Below, piece by piece: positions 24,737 through 33,042 of a stretch of DNA of 64,000 nt; position 1 is the stretch's first letter, and each line of letters begins with the position of its first letter. Location: NCBI GenBank assembly GCA_036558545.1, contig DATBFJ010000028.1, positions 1 through 64,000 on the forward strand. The letters are read 5' to 3'. This DNA is from JALYGJ01 sp036558545. Its GTDB lineage: Bacteria > Chloroflexota > Limnocylindria > Limnocylindrales > CSP1-4. The translations under genes were made by a program, and so were the position numbers. The notes under the pieces are model-generated. The model saw only the letters and a list, made by a program, of their open reading frames with translations. It did not search any database and was not told where the DNA came from.

Positions 24737-24912
24737 TTGGTGCTCCAGCTAATGAAGACCGCTCCACCATCACGTTCGGGTTCTCGGGGTCTGTCTCAAG
24801 GCTTCCCCCGATTCGCAGCACCATGCGCCGTCGGGCAGATCGAAGGAAGTAGTGGAATCCCTGTGCGATACCCTCACGCGGGTGTGCCGGGGGCAGATGC
24901 GAGGCGGTTCTG

Positions 24913-27702
24913 GTGGATGCGCTCTCGGACGGTCGCGAAGATGTCGCGCGGACGGCGTGGAACCTGCTGTCCGATGACCAGACAGGTCCTGGCGCGGTCG
25001 TCATCGAGGGTGAGGCCGGAATCGGCAAGTCCTGGCTATGGAAGGCATTGGTCGACCGTGCGGCCGGCGACGGCATGTACGTGGCGTGCTCTCGACCAGT
25101 TGAATCGGAGGCAACGGTTTCGTATGCCGGCCTAGGTGACCTACTGGGCGACGTGCCTCTTGCAGACGTCGCGGCTCTCCCTGGACCGCAGCGCAATGCG
25201 ATCGAGATCGCGCGTTTCCATCGTCAGCCAACCCAGCCTTTGGACGACGTCAGGCTGATGGGCACGGCACTCGCCGCGCTGTTGCGCCTCATCGCCGCGC
25301 GGCGTCCGGTACTCCTCGCAATCGACGATGTCACTTGGCTCGATGTCGCGACGGGCCGCGCCCTCGGCTTCGCGGCGCGTCGGTTGGATGGCAGCCGTGT
25401 GGCGCTGCTTGTCACCCGTCGATCCGTGCAAGACGTCGGCCTTCCCCCTGCAGTCGCGCAGCTCGACCGAGAGCGTGTGTCAGTGCTCGAAATCGGCGCG
25501 TTGCCCGCTCCTCATTTGGCCCGCATCGTTGAGCGACAGGTCGGCCTTCGTCTCAACCGTGCCCAATCGGTGCGACTGCGCGACCTCAGTCGCGGCAATC
25601 CGCTCGTTGCGATCGAGCTCGCACGAAGTGTTGCCACGAGCCGCGGCCAGAATGACCTGTGGCAGCAGGTCATCGAACAGCCTGTTGTTGCCGATCTCGC
25701 GCGCCATCGCTTGAGCGGAGCCGATCCCGAGCTGCTCTACGCGCTGGCCGCGGTTGCGGCCCTCGCCGAACCGACACTGGACGTGCTGGCGAAACTGCTC
25801 GGATCGGAAACGGCCGCGAATGCCGTCGTCGAGGCCTCCAAACAAGCACGTCTTGTGCACTTGGAAAACGGCGATCGCCTTCGCTTCGATCATCCGCTAC
25901 TGGCTGCAGCGGCCTACGCGAGCTTGCCCGCGAGCGAACGATCCGCCCTGCACCAGCGACTCGGCGGCCTGATGATCAATCCGGAGGCACGCGCCCGTCA
26001 CCTCGCGCTGGCTTACGAGCGGCCCGACGAGCCGACTGCGGCTTTAATTGCTCTCGGAGCGCAGGAGGCATCGGCTCGCGGCGCGCAGGATGCCGCGGCC
26101 GACCTTACCCTGGCCGCCCTGCGTTTGACCGATCCGGCCGAGTCGGATCTGATCGTCCAGCGTTCTCTCATGGCGGCCAGCCACCTGGTTCGCTCCGGTC
26201 AAGGGGCTCGTGCCCGTGAGCTGTGCGCCCCGCTCGTTGCACGACTTGAACCCGGGCCGGCTCGAGCTCCCTTGCTCCGCGTGATGGCCGAGTCCCTTCT
26301 GGCGGAGGACAGCTTTCCAGCAGCCATCGAGCTGCTCGATCAATGTCTGACTGAGGTCGGCGACGACCCGGCTCAGCGCGTGACGATCGATCTTCAGCTG
26401 GCTTACGCGAAGGTGAACCGATTTGAGGTTGCCGCTGCGGCGGCCCATGCGCGTCGGGCACTCGCGGACGCACGAGTGCTGGGCGCGCCAACGCTCATCG
26501 GCAGCGCCCTAGCAGCTGACGCGATGATGCGCTTCTTCAATGGCGAAGGCGTCGACAGGGCCGCTGCCGAAGATGCTCTAGCCCTCGAGGACCCGACCGT
26601 GCCAATGCCGGCCCTGTTCCGTCCGCGCCTGCTGGTGGCGCTGCTTCTGTTCGCGACGGGCGGCCACGTGCGCGCCCTTGAGCTGCTGCGCGGCGTCGTG
26701 GCCGACGCGCGCACGCTCGGGGACGAAGCCAGCCTCGTGCCCGCCCTCATGTACATGTCGTGGTGCGCCGAAATGGTTGGCGCGATCGGCGAAGCGCGGC
26801 GCTTGGCAGCAGAGGCCAGGGCTGTGGCTGACGCGATGGAGCACGACGTGGCGCTCGCGTACGCCCTGTCAGCCACCAGCCGGGTCGCCCTTATGCGCGG
26901 CGATCTCGAGACGGCCCGGGCCGACGGGCTCCGAGCCTTTGACGCCTTTGAGCGAGCCGAGTGGCTGGCCGGCTCGATCTGGCCAGCCTCTGTCCTGGGC
27001 GCGGCCGCGTGGGCCAACGGTGAGGCAGAAGAGGCCTTGAAATGGCTACTCCCCGCCGAGGAGCGCCAGCGCGGTGAGGGTCTGATCGACCCCGGATTGG
27101 CATCCTACGGCGACCTGCTCGAAGCAATGGCTGCGGCACGGAGTCGTGATGAGGTGCTCGCCTGCATCGAACGGCTCGAGACGTTGGCCATAAAACTTGG
27201 CGGAGCCACCACCCTGGCGCAGATCGAACGCGGCCGCGCTTTGGTACTGGCTACTGATGGCCGTCTCGTCGACGCGATAGCGGCGACCGATACGGCACTC
27301 AGCTACCTGGAACGGATCGACCCGCTGCCTTTCGAGCGAGCACGGACGCTGCTCGTGCGCGGGCGCATCGAGCGCCGCGCGAAGCGCCGCGCCGCCGCGC
27401 GCTCGTCACTCGAAGAGGCGCACACAATCTTCAACGGGCTGGGCGCCTCGATCTGGACGGAACGCACGGAGGCGGAACTAGCCCGGCTGCGCGGACGCGG
27501 ACCGGCCGACCTTAGCGAAACGGAGACGGCCGTTGCTCTGTTTGCCGCCGATGGCCTAACCAATCGCCAGATCGCAGATGCTGCGTTCCTCACTCCCAAG
27601 AGCGTCGAAGGCGTGCTGGCCCGCGTCTACGCCAAGCTCGGAATTCGGTCGCGTGCCGAGCTGGGACGCTGGGCGGCGCGAAGGCTGCCGCCGACTTCAT
27701 GA
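24913..27702 (+). CDS. Large LuxR-family ATPase transcriptional regulator (LAL/MalT-like)
   Basis: A 929-residue regulator. The N-terminal STAND/AAA ATPase has Walker A VIEGEAGIGKS at about residues 30-41 and Walker B PVLLAIDDVTWLD near 130. A long helical, TPR-like middle region (about 350-850) is full of Ala-rich helix pairs. The C-terminal LuxR helix-turn-helix runs from LSETETAVALFAADGLTNRQIAD to KSVEGVLARVYAKLG. Such proteins switch on target genes after binding a ligand and ATP. GTG at 24913 is the first usable start, but only about 33 residues precede Walker A, so the N-terminus may be incomplete or start further upstream without a standard codon. Confidence 0.85.
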   Translation: MDALSDGREDVARTAWNLLSDDQTGPGAVVIEGEAGIGKSWLWKALVDRAAGDGMYVACSRPVESEATVSYAGLGDLLGDVPLADVAALPGPQRNAIEIARFHRQPTQPLDDVRLMGTALAALLRLIAARRPVLLAIDDVTWLDVATGRALGFAARRLDGSRVALLVTRRSVQDVGLPPAVAQLDRERVSVLEIGALPAPHLARIVERQVGLRLNRAQSVRLRDLSRGNPLVAIELARSVATSRGQNDLWQQVIEQPVVADLARHRLSGADPELLYALAAVAALAEPTLDVLAKLLGSETAANAVVEASKQARLVHLENGDRLRFDHPLLAAAAYASLPASERSALHQRLGGLMINPEARARHLALAYERPDEPTAALIALGAQEASARGAQDAAADLTLAALRLTDPAESDLIVQRSLMAASHLVRSGQGARARELCAPLVARLEPGPARAPLLRVMAESLLAEDSFPAAIELLDQCLTEVGDDPAQRVTIDLQLAYAKVNRFEVAAAAAHARRALADARVLGAPTLIGSALAADAMMRFFNGEGVDRAAAEDALALEDPTVPMPALFRPRLLVALLLFATGGHVRALELLRGVVADARTLGDEASLVPALMYMSWCAEMVGAIGEARRLAAEARAVADAMEHDVALAYALSATSRVALMRGDLETARADGLRAFDAFERAEWLAGSIWPASVLGAAAWANGEAEEALKWLLPAEERQRGEGLIDPGLASYGDLLEAMAAARSRDEVLACIERLETLAIKLGGATTLAQIERGRALVLATDGRLVDAIAATDTALSYLERIDPLPFERARTLLVRGRIERRAKRRAAARSSLEEAHTIFNGLGASIWTERTEAELARLRGRGPADLSETETAVALFAADGLTNRQIADAAFLTPKSVEGVLARVYAKLGIRSRAELGRWAARRLPPTS

Positions 27703-27760
27703 TCCGGCCACTGAACCGCGGGGAGTTGCTTTGCGCTGAGCTACCCGCACGCTGACCTGG

Positions 27761-28342
27761 CTAGAAGCTCGAGATCGGCAGCGGCGTCGCGTTGTTGTCC
27801 GTTGGGATCTGGAGTATCTGACCTACCTGGATGTTGTCCCACTGGACGATGTTGTTGAAGTCGGCCAGCGTGGTCGGATCGATCCCAAACTTGTTGGCTA
27901 TCTTCGTGATTGAGTCGCCCGCCACTACAACGTAGACCTGGCCGCCGCCGCTGGGCTGCGGCAGGGCCGGGATGATGAGTGTCTCGCCGGGCTGGATCGT
28001 GTAGTTAGGCGGCTGGATCCCATTTGCCTCCGCGATCAGCTGCCACGGAATGCCGAACTTTTCGCCAATCAAACTCAACGCGTCGCCGGGCTGGACGACA
28101 TAAGTCCCACCCGGGCTGAAGTTGGGTGTCGCCGGTGCCGCGCTTGGCGACGGTGCGACCGTTGGCGATGGCGTCGGCGCAACGCCAATGGACGACGCAG
28201 GGAAGCTGACGCGTGGCGTTGGGGAGGTCGCCGCGACGCCGCCGGCCCCGGTGGTGATCAATCCGAAATAGAAAGCCGCGCCCAGAACGGCGCCGGCGGC
28301 CGCCAGCGCCACAAGCGCCGTGACCAAGAATGACATGCGCAC
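27761..28342 (-). CDS. Membrane-anchored protein with two LysM domains
   Basis: A 193-residue protein: one transmembrane or signal helix near the N-terminus (SFLVTALVALAAAGAVLGAA), a Pro/Ser/Thr linker, then two LysM repeats, YVVQPGDALSLIGEKFG...LIIP and YVVVAGDSITKIANKFG...LQIP. LysM binds peptidoglycan or other GlcNAc polymers, so this is a cell-envelope protein with no enzymatic domain. I use GTG at 28342; ATG at 28336 is also possible. TATGAT ends 9 nt upstream. It ends the envelope cluster that begins with the LCP gene. Confidence 0.85.
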   Translation of the reverse strand: MRMSFLVTALVALAAAGAVLGAAFYFGLITTGAGGVAATSPTPRVSFPASSIGVAPTPSPTVAPSPSAAPATPNFSPGGTYVVQPGDALSLIGEKFGIPWQLIAEANGIQPPNYTIQPGETLIIPALPQPSGGGQVYVVVAGDSITKIANKFGIDPTTLADFNNIVQWDNIQVGQILQIPTDNNATPLPISSF

Positions 28343-28351
28343 GATGAGCCG

Positions 28352-28357
28352 ATCATA
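28352..28357 (-). promoter_or_regulatory. -10 box of LysM gene
   Basis: TATGAT (28357-28352 on the minus strand), 9 nt before the GTG at 28342; no ribosome site is present. Confidence 0.4.
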
Positions 28358-28418
28358 GCCGCGCTCGCCCTTTTCGCCTGAAACGGATCGTCGACGAACG
28401 TGAGGTTCGCCGACGCGT

Positions 28419-29231
28419 TCAGCGCGGGCCCGGTCCGGGCGTGGTGCGTCCAGGACCCCAGACCTCTGGCCCACAAATGAACGGGCGCGGCCCGTGGCTG
28501 AACAGCGCACGCCACGACGCGAGATCTTCAGCCGAGGCGGGCAGTCGGCCGTCCACAAAGGCGCGATCTACTTCAGTCGCAACGTCGTCGAAAGAGCTCC
28601 ACTCGATGAACTGCCAACCCTCGTCGCGACAGATACGCGCCAGACCTTCCTTGGCGAACACAAGATCGGCGTGCGCCGCACCGTATCTGTCGCTCGTTCC
28701 ATCCCCGACGAACACGACCACGCGACCTGCTGCCTGGTGCAACCGAACGCGCTCCCGCTTGCACGTGCCACACACGAAGCAGGTCGGGTGGCCGAACGGA
28801 AAGGACATGCCCTCGCCGCCGTTCTGAACAGTGTTCTCGTTCTTTGCGATCGATACGTCCTGGACGCCGAGTGCTGCCAGGTTCGACTCGATATAGAAGC
28901 CGAGTCCGTCACTCACCACTTCGACCACGGCACCGCGCTCCTCGACAGCCGTGACGAAGCCGGGGAAAGCCAAATCCTGGGGCATCAGTGCAGCCTCGCG
29001 GCGGAGCAGCGGCGCGTCGCGGGGGAGCACTTCCATGTCCCATTTCATGAGCTCGCGAGATCCGATCTCGCCGGCGTCGTACAGCCTGTCGAGGCGATCG
29101 AATTCCGCGCGATTGTCGTAATGACGACGCAGCAGCTCGTCACCGATGTCGATGCGCGAAATGGTCCCGTCGTAGTCGACGAGAAAGCTTACCGGTGCGC
29201 CGCCGGCCTCGGGCGGCGGAACAGGGTTCAG
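28419..29231 (-). CDS. HAD-type phosphatase (MtnX/phosphoserine phosphatase-like), non-ATG start
   Basis: A HAD phosphatase of about 270 residues. Motif I is VDYDGTIS (near residue 20), motif II is VVSDGLGFYIESNL, and motif IV is VFVGDGTSDRYGAAHADLVFAK. This matches the MtnX/SerB-like branch that removes phosphate from small metabolites; a CxxC (CFVCGTC) lies in the cap region. The first ATG/GTG/TTG is ATG 29048, but it excludes motif I. The frame is coding back to 29249 with no ATG, GTG or TTG; CTG at 29231 is the best start candidate. It sits 18 nt after the small membrane gene. Confidence 0.75.
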   Translation of the reverse strand: MNPVPPPEAGGAPVSFLVDYDGTISRIDIGDELLRRHYDNRAEFDRLDRLYDAGEIGSRELMKWDMEVLPRDAPLLRREAALMPQDLAFPGFVTAVEERGAVVEVVSDGLGFYIESNLAALGVQDVSIAKNENTVQNGGEGMSFPFGHPTCFVCGTCKRERVRLHQAAGRVVVFVGDGTSDRYGAAHADLVFAKEGLARICRDEGWQFIEWSSFDDVATEVDRAFVDGRLPASAEDLASWRALFSHGPRPFICGPEVWGPGRTTPGPGPR

Positions 29232-29249
29232 CTGGCAGCTCGAACGAGA

Positions 29250-29426
29250 TCAGATCGAGCCGGAGTCGGCCGTCTCCAGATCCTGCTCGAGATCGAGCGC
29301 CTCGTCGTCCGCTTCCTCGGTCAGCTTGAGCCAGATGAATAGGCCTGCCAGGGCCACGAGCGGCACGATCACAGTTACCGCGAGCAGCACGACCAGCAGC
29401 AGCACGAGCAGCTTGATGAGCCTCAT
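29250..29426 (-). CDS. Small membrane protein, 58 aa
   Basis: ATG at 29426 with a clear ribosome site GGAGGT (29439-29434) 7 nt upstream. One long hydrophobic helix (residues about 4-31) is followed by an acidic tail (TEEADDEALDLEQDLETAD). The N-terminus is basic (MRLIK). No family is recognised. It lies between a 171-aa unknown and a HAD phosphatase in the LCP cluster, so an envelope role is likely. The 133 bases upstream show nothing else. Confidence 0.65.
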   Translation of the reverse strand: MRLIKLLVLLLVVLLAVTVIVPLVALAGLFIWLKLTEEADDEALDLEQDLETADSGSI

Positions 29427-29559
29427 CTGAATGACCTCCGATAGGTGCATCGCATCCGGGAGTCCGGCGTAACTTCGACTTCTTGGTTTTGAGCAACGGT
29501 AGCGCACCAACGCACGGTGGGCCACAGACGCAGCAAATATCTGGCAAGGCCCGCCATCA

Positions 29560-30075
29560 CTATCGTCCGCGACCCTGCTGACCGGCCGCGATCATCGCCT
29601 CGATCTCGTCCTTGGTGAACTCCACCAGGACGTGATGCAGCCCAGCCCTGGTCGGCATCAACAGCCGCATCACGAACTGATGGTCCTGCTCGAAGAAGAA
29701 GACGTCACGTGGCTCCTGCTGGTCGACATAGGCACCCACCACGCGCAGCGCGAGCTCGTAAAAGCCGGAGTCGGCGGCGCCTGCGCCAGGGGCTGCGGCC
29801 TGGCCCTGCTGGCGGCCCTGCCTGCGCGTCTGGGCCTCGTCCATGAAGCGCGACATGTCTTCGTCGCGCAGGTGGAACGTCTCCTTATCTATGCGCGCTT
29901 CGGGATCGGACCAGTCACGCTGCTCGCCTGGTGCCAGCGCCAATCCCTGCACGATGAAACCGTCGTCCGATTCGTTGACCGTGATCTCGCGCATGCCGCG
30001 TTGATCGAGCACTGCGCCCAGTGAGCGCAGCACCGCTTCATAGTTCTGGCGCGAGGCCCCTTCGTATGTCCGCAT
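29560..30075 (-). CDS. Conserved-looking hypothetical protein, 171 aa
   Basis: A soluble alpha/beta protein with no signal or membrane helix. It has two halves of similar character (EAVLRSLGAVLDQRGMREITVNE and FFFEQDHQFVMRLLM...LVEFTKDEI) separated by a Gln/Ala/Gly-rich linker. I do not recognise the family. The ATG directly follows the LCP stop (TGA then ATG), so it is translated with it. Confidence 0.65.
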   Translation of the reverse strand: MRTYEGASRQNYEAVLRSLGAVLDQRGMREITVNESDDGFIVQGLALAPGEQRDWSDPEARIDKETFHLRDEDMSRFMDEAQTRRQGRQQGQAAAPGAGAADSGFYELALRVVGAYVDQQEPRDVFFFEQDHQFVMRLLMPTRAGLHHVLVEFTKDEIEAMIAAGQQGRGR

Positions 30076-31668
30076 TCAGCACTGTGTACCACCTTGGTCG
30101 GGTGATGCGGAAGGGGACGGTTGGGGTATTTCCATGGTTGGTACTGGCTGCCCGGTCCAGTACTGACTCTTGTTGCCATAGATCTGCTGCGAGAGCGTCT
30201 GAATCAGATCCATCTTCAGGAATTGAACCGAGCGGCCGTTCGTTTCCGTGCGCGGCAGGTGTTGCGCCCAGTCAGGAAAGTCGAACACGAACTGCTGCGT
30301 CGGGTTAGCGTCAACCTGATTTGCGACGGAAAGCAGCTGGCCGATCTGGTCGGGCGGGAAGTTGGTGTGAACGACGTCGCCCATGGCGCTGATGATGTTC
30401 GGCAGATTGGCGATGTTCTGCGGCTGAAGAAGTGAGGCGCGAATCGCGCTGAGCAGCTGTTGCTGTCTCTTGGCGCGGGCGAAGTCGCTGCTGCCGTGCC
30501 TGGAGCGAGCGTAGGCAAGGGCGGTCGCGCCGTCCATGTGGTATTTGCCCGGTGGCAGCGACAAGCCGAAGGTCCCGTCACCGTGGGGGTAGCTCGGGTC
30601 CTCGATGTCCTTGGTGTTGCACACATCGACCCCGCCAATCGTGTCAATCAGCTGTGGAAACCCGCAGATGTTGATCGACGCGTAATAGTCGATCGGGATG
30701 CCGAGCAGGAAGCCGATCTCGTCCGCGAGTGCCGGCTGGCCCGGGTCCGGGAAGGTGTCCGGATAGCCCTTCGTGTAGCCGGCGAACGTGTTGAGCTTCC
30801 AGTAGCCCGGCATCGTTCCGCCGACATACAGCGGGAACTGGGCCGTATCGCGCGGGAAGCTGAACATGTAGACCTGATCCGACGCCGTGTTCACGCTCAC
30901 GACGATCATCGAGTCGGTGTTGGCGCCAGTGACCACGCCCTGGCCGGCACAACGCGTGTCGAGTCCCAGGAGCAGCACGTTCAGCCAGCCGTCGTCCTTC
31001 GCGTCGACCTTGGTTATGTCAAACGATGGGCTTGCGCCTGGCGCGATCGTCGCCGGTGGTTCCGTGGGATCGGGTCCGTAGTCGTCGCCGTTGTCGTCGC
31101 TCGGATTCGGCGTTGGATCGAACGTGGAGCCGGGCGGCAGACCGCTGGGACTTGGTAGCTGAGCCACGAGGCCTGAACTGAGCGGTAGAGGCGTCGAACC
31201 GTCGCTGCAGTCCTCGATCGTGCAGTCGAGGCCGCCGGTCAGCCCTGGGTCGGCGAGCGAGACGCGATACGCCCAGTTGCCGGCGTACAGCGAGCCAAGC
31301 GCGACGATCACGATGAGCGCGATGGGCACGAGATTCGCGGGCCAGGTGATGCGGCCGGAGCGAGCAGCGCTGACTATGGCCAGGATCCACCACGCGCCCA
31401 GCGCAAGCGCCAGGAGCGCGAAGAACAGGGCCACCTTGGGATCGAGCAGCTTGACCCCAGCCGCCATGAAGCCCGATGACATGACCCACACGCCGAGGAT
31501 CAGGAACAGGACGAGCACCGGTACCGCGAAGATCAGTGCCTCGCGCCTGCGGCCCAGGTATGCGTGGCCGAGACCAGGGAAGATGAAGCTGAGCAAAGCG
31601 GCCACGGCAGCCGACCTGTCACGTTTCGGGGCGCGGCGGCTCGAGCCCTGATAAACGGCTTGATTCAA
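30076..31668 (-). CDS. LytR-CpsA-Psr (LCP) family cell-wall glycopolymer ligase
   Basis: A 530-residue membrane enzyme that transfers undecaprenyl-linked glycopolymers to peptidoglycan. The N-terminal region has several hydrophobic helices (first with the TM2-like LLSFIFPGLGHAYLG), then a Pro/Ser linker and the LCP domain from about residue 225. The signatures are LLLGLDTR, ANTDSMIVVSVN, MFSFPRDT, and the conserved Arg cluster in YARSRHGSSDFARAKRQQQLL. TTG start at 31668, with GGAGG at 31683-31679. It heads a five-gene minus-strand cluster with the 171-aa protein, the 58-aa membrane protein, the HAD phosphatase and the LysM protein. Confidence 0.9.
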   Translation of the reverse strand: MNQAVYQGSSRRAPKRDRSAAVAALLSFIFPGLGHAYLGRRREALIFAVPVLVLFLILGVWVMSSGFMAAGVKLLDPKVALFFALLALALGAWWILAIVSAARSGRITWPANLVPIALIVIVALGSLYAGNWAYRVSLADPGLTGGLDCTIEDCSDGSTPLPLSSGLVAQLPSPSGLPPGSTFDPTPNPSDDNGDDYGPDPTEPPATIAPGASPSFDITKVDAKDDGWLNVLLLGLDTRCAGQGVVTGANTDSMIVVSVNTASDQVYMFSFPRDTAQFPLYVGGTMPGYWKLNTFAGYTKGYPDTFPDPGQPALADEIGFLLGIPIDYYASINICGFPQLIDTIGGVDVCNTKDIEDPSYPHGDGTFGLSLPPGKYHMDGATALAYARSRHGSSDFARAKRQQQLLSAIRASLLQPQNIANLPNIISAMGDVVHTNFPPDQIGQLLSVANQVDANPTQQFVFDFPDWAQHLPRTETNGRSVQFLKMDLIQTLSQQIYGNKSQYWTGQPVPTMEIPQPSPSASPDQGGTQC

Positions 31669-31821
31669 ACGGGGGAGGCCTCCTGAAACGGCACTCTAGC
31701 CGACCTCGTTGTGACGCGTCGGGAGCACGACACGTTCCGCGACGCACCGCAATGTTGCGAAAAAAGTACGTGGGCCAGTGGCCCGGATGCGGCTTTGCCG
31801 ATGTTCGCGCCGCGGCCGAGC

Positions 31822-32778
31822 ATGACTGACGTGCGTGAGAAATCAGTGAGTCGGCTGACCGTCGCGTTTGGCATGGCACTGGCGATGGCCCTTGCAACAC
31901 AGGCGCCCATCGCCGCGGCCGCGTCGACCAAGGTGACGATTCCGGGCGCTCCCAATTGCTACCTCTTCCCTGCCGACAACGTCTGGAACGAGCGCGTCGA
32001 CTCGTTGCCGGTTGCCTCGAACTCGGCCACGATGGTCGCCTCGATCGGATCCGGTTCCTATTTGCATCCCGATTTCTCGTCCATTTCCGGTGGAAATTAC
32101 GGGATCCCGTACAACGTCGTTGGCGCGTCAGTGGCAGGCAAAAAGGTCAAGTTTCAGTACGCCGGCCAGTCCGACAAGGGACCCTACCCAATTCCCAAGA
32201 ATCCCAAGATCGAGGGCGGCTCGGATCGCCACCTCCTGATCGTCAAGAAGAACACGTGCAAGCTCTACGAGCTGTTCGCCGCGCGCAAGACGGCCACTGG
32301 CTGGAAGGCAGGCTCCGGCGCCATCTGGGACATGTCATCCAACGCCCTGCGGCCGCTGGGCTGGACGAGCGCCGACGCGGCCGGGCTACCGATCCTGCCG
32401 GGCCTGGTGCGCTACGACGAAGTAGCCGCCGGGGCGATCGATCACGCCCTGCGCTTCACCGCTCCGGTGACCCGGCGCGCCTACATCTACCCTGCCCGCC
32501 ACTACGCCTCCGATTCGACCGACCCGGCACTGCCGCCGATGGGGCTGCGCGTCCGACTTAAGGCGTCAGTCGATATCTCCCGCTTCGGACCGCAGGCAAG
32601 GGTGTTGCTCACCGCGCTCAAGCAGTACGGCATGATCCTGGCCGACAACGGCTCGCCGTGGTACGTCACCGGTGCGCCGGCCGCCGGTTGGGATGATGAC
32701 GACCTCCACCAGCTGCAACAGCTCCACGGTTCCGACTTCGAGGTCGTCGACACTTCCTCGCTGACCAACGGCCCCTGA
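31822..32778 (+). CDS. Secreted protein of unknown function, 318 aa
   Basis: ATG at 31822 gives an N-terminal signal peptide (RLTVAFGMALAMALATQAPIAAAAS) and a mature protein of about 285 residues. It has recurring aromatic-Asp-Trp features (CYLFPADNVWNERVD, GAIWDMSSNALRP, LADNGSPWYVTGAPAAGWDDDDL). The frame upstream to 31711 is unlikely to be coding because it lacks the family-like start. I know similar secreted proteins in soil bacteria only as hypotheticals; the acidic DDDD near the C-terminus may bind metal. No enzyme signature is clear. Confidence 0.75.
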   Translation: MTDVREKSVSRLTVAFGMALAMALATQAPIAAAASTKVTIPGAPNCYLFPADNVWNERVDSLPVASNSATMVASIGSGSYLHPDFSSISGGNYGIPYNVVGASVAGKKVKFQYAGQSDKGPYPIPKNPKIEGGSDRHLLIVKKNTCKLYELFAARKTATGWKAGSGAIWDMSSNALRPLGWTSADAAGLPILPGLVRYDEVAAGAIDHALRFTAPVTRRAYIYPARHYASDSTDPALPPMGLRVRLKASVDISRFGPQARVLLTALKQYGMILADNGSPWYVTGAPAAGWDDDDLHQLQQLHGSDFEVVDTSSLTNGP

Positions 32779-32830
32779 GCGCGTCCCTCGGCCTTCGACG
32801 GCAGCCTGACAAATGCCGTTCCATCCAGCT

Positions 32831-33019
32831 TCAGCACGAAGCCCCGCCTGAATAGCGGTCGAAATGTGGGCGTATGTCGTCCAACTTCAGTCGACCTGCT
32901 CGACCGCCTTCGATCTCCTGCGCCACGAATCGGGAGGGCATGTCTTGCTGCTGCAGACCGAGGCGATGCCGAAGCAGCCTCGATGCTTTGGCCAACCGTC
33001 GTGCGTCCGCGTTCGACAT
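32831..33019 (-). pseudogene. Helix-turn-helix protein fragment, 62 aa
   Basis: ATG at 33019 gives a 62-residue basic protein: ARRLAKASRLLRHRLGLQQQD, a short gap, then EIEGGRAGRLKLDDIRPHFDRY. This has the order of an XRE-type N-terminal HTH (the helix pattern and the R-L-x-x-D-x-I-R end are typical), but the usual C-terminal part is missing. A shifted frame after the stop does not restore it. It lies 24 nt downstream of psuG on the same strand. Most likely a decayed regulator; a short functional protein is possible. Confidence 0.45.
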
Positions 33020-33042
33020 CCGAGGATCATGTTGAGAGTCGC

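Noticed and set aside
24627..25196. N-terminal extension of the TolB-like lipoprotein
   Set aside because: It would lie opposite the LuxR gene and precede the lipoprotein signal; GTG 24626 has a good ribosome site.
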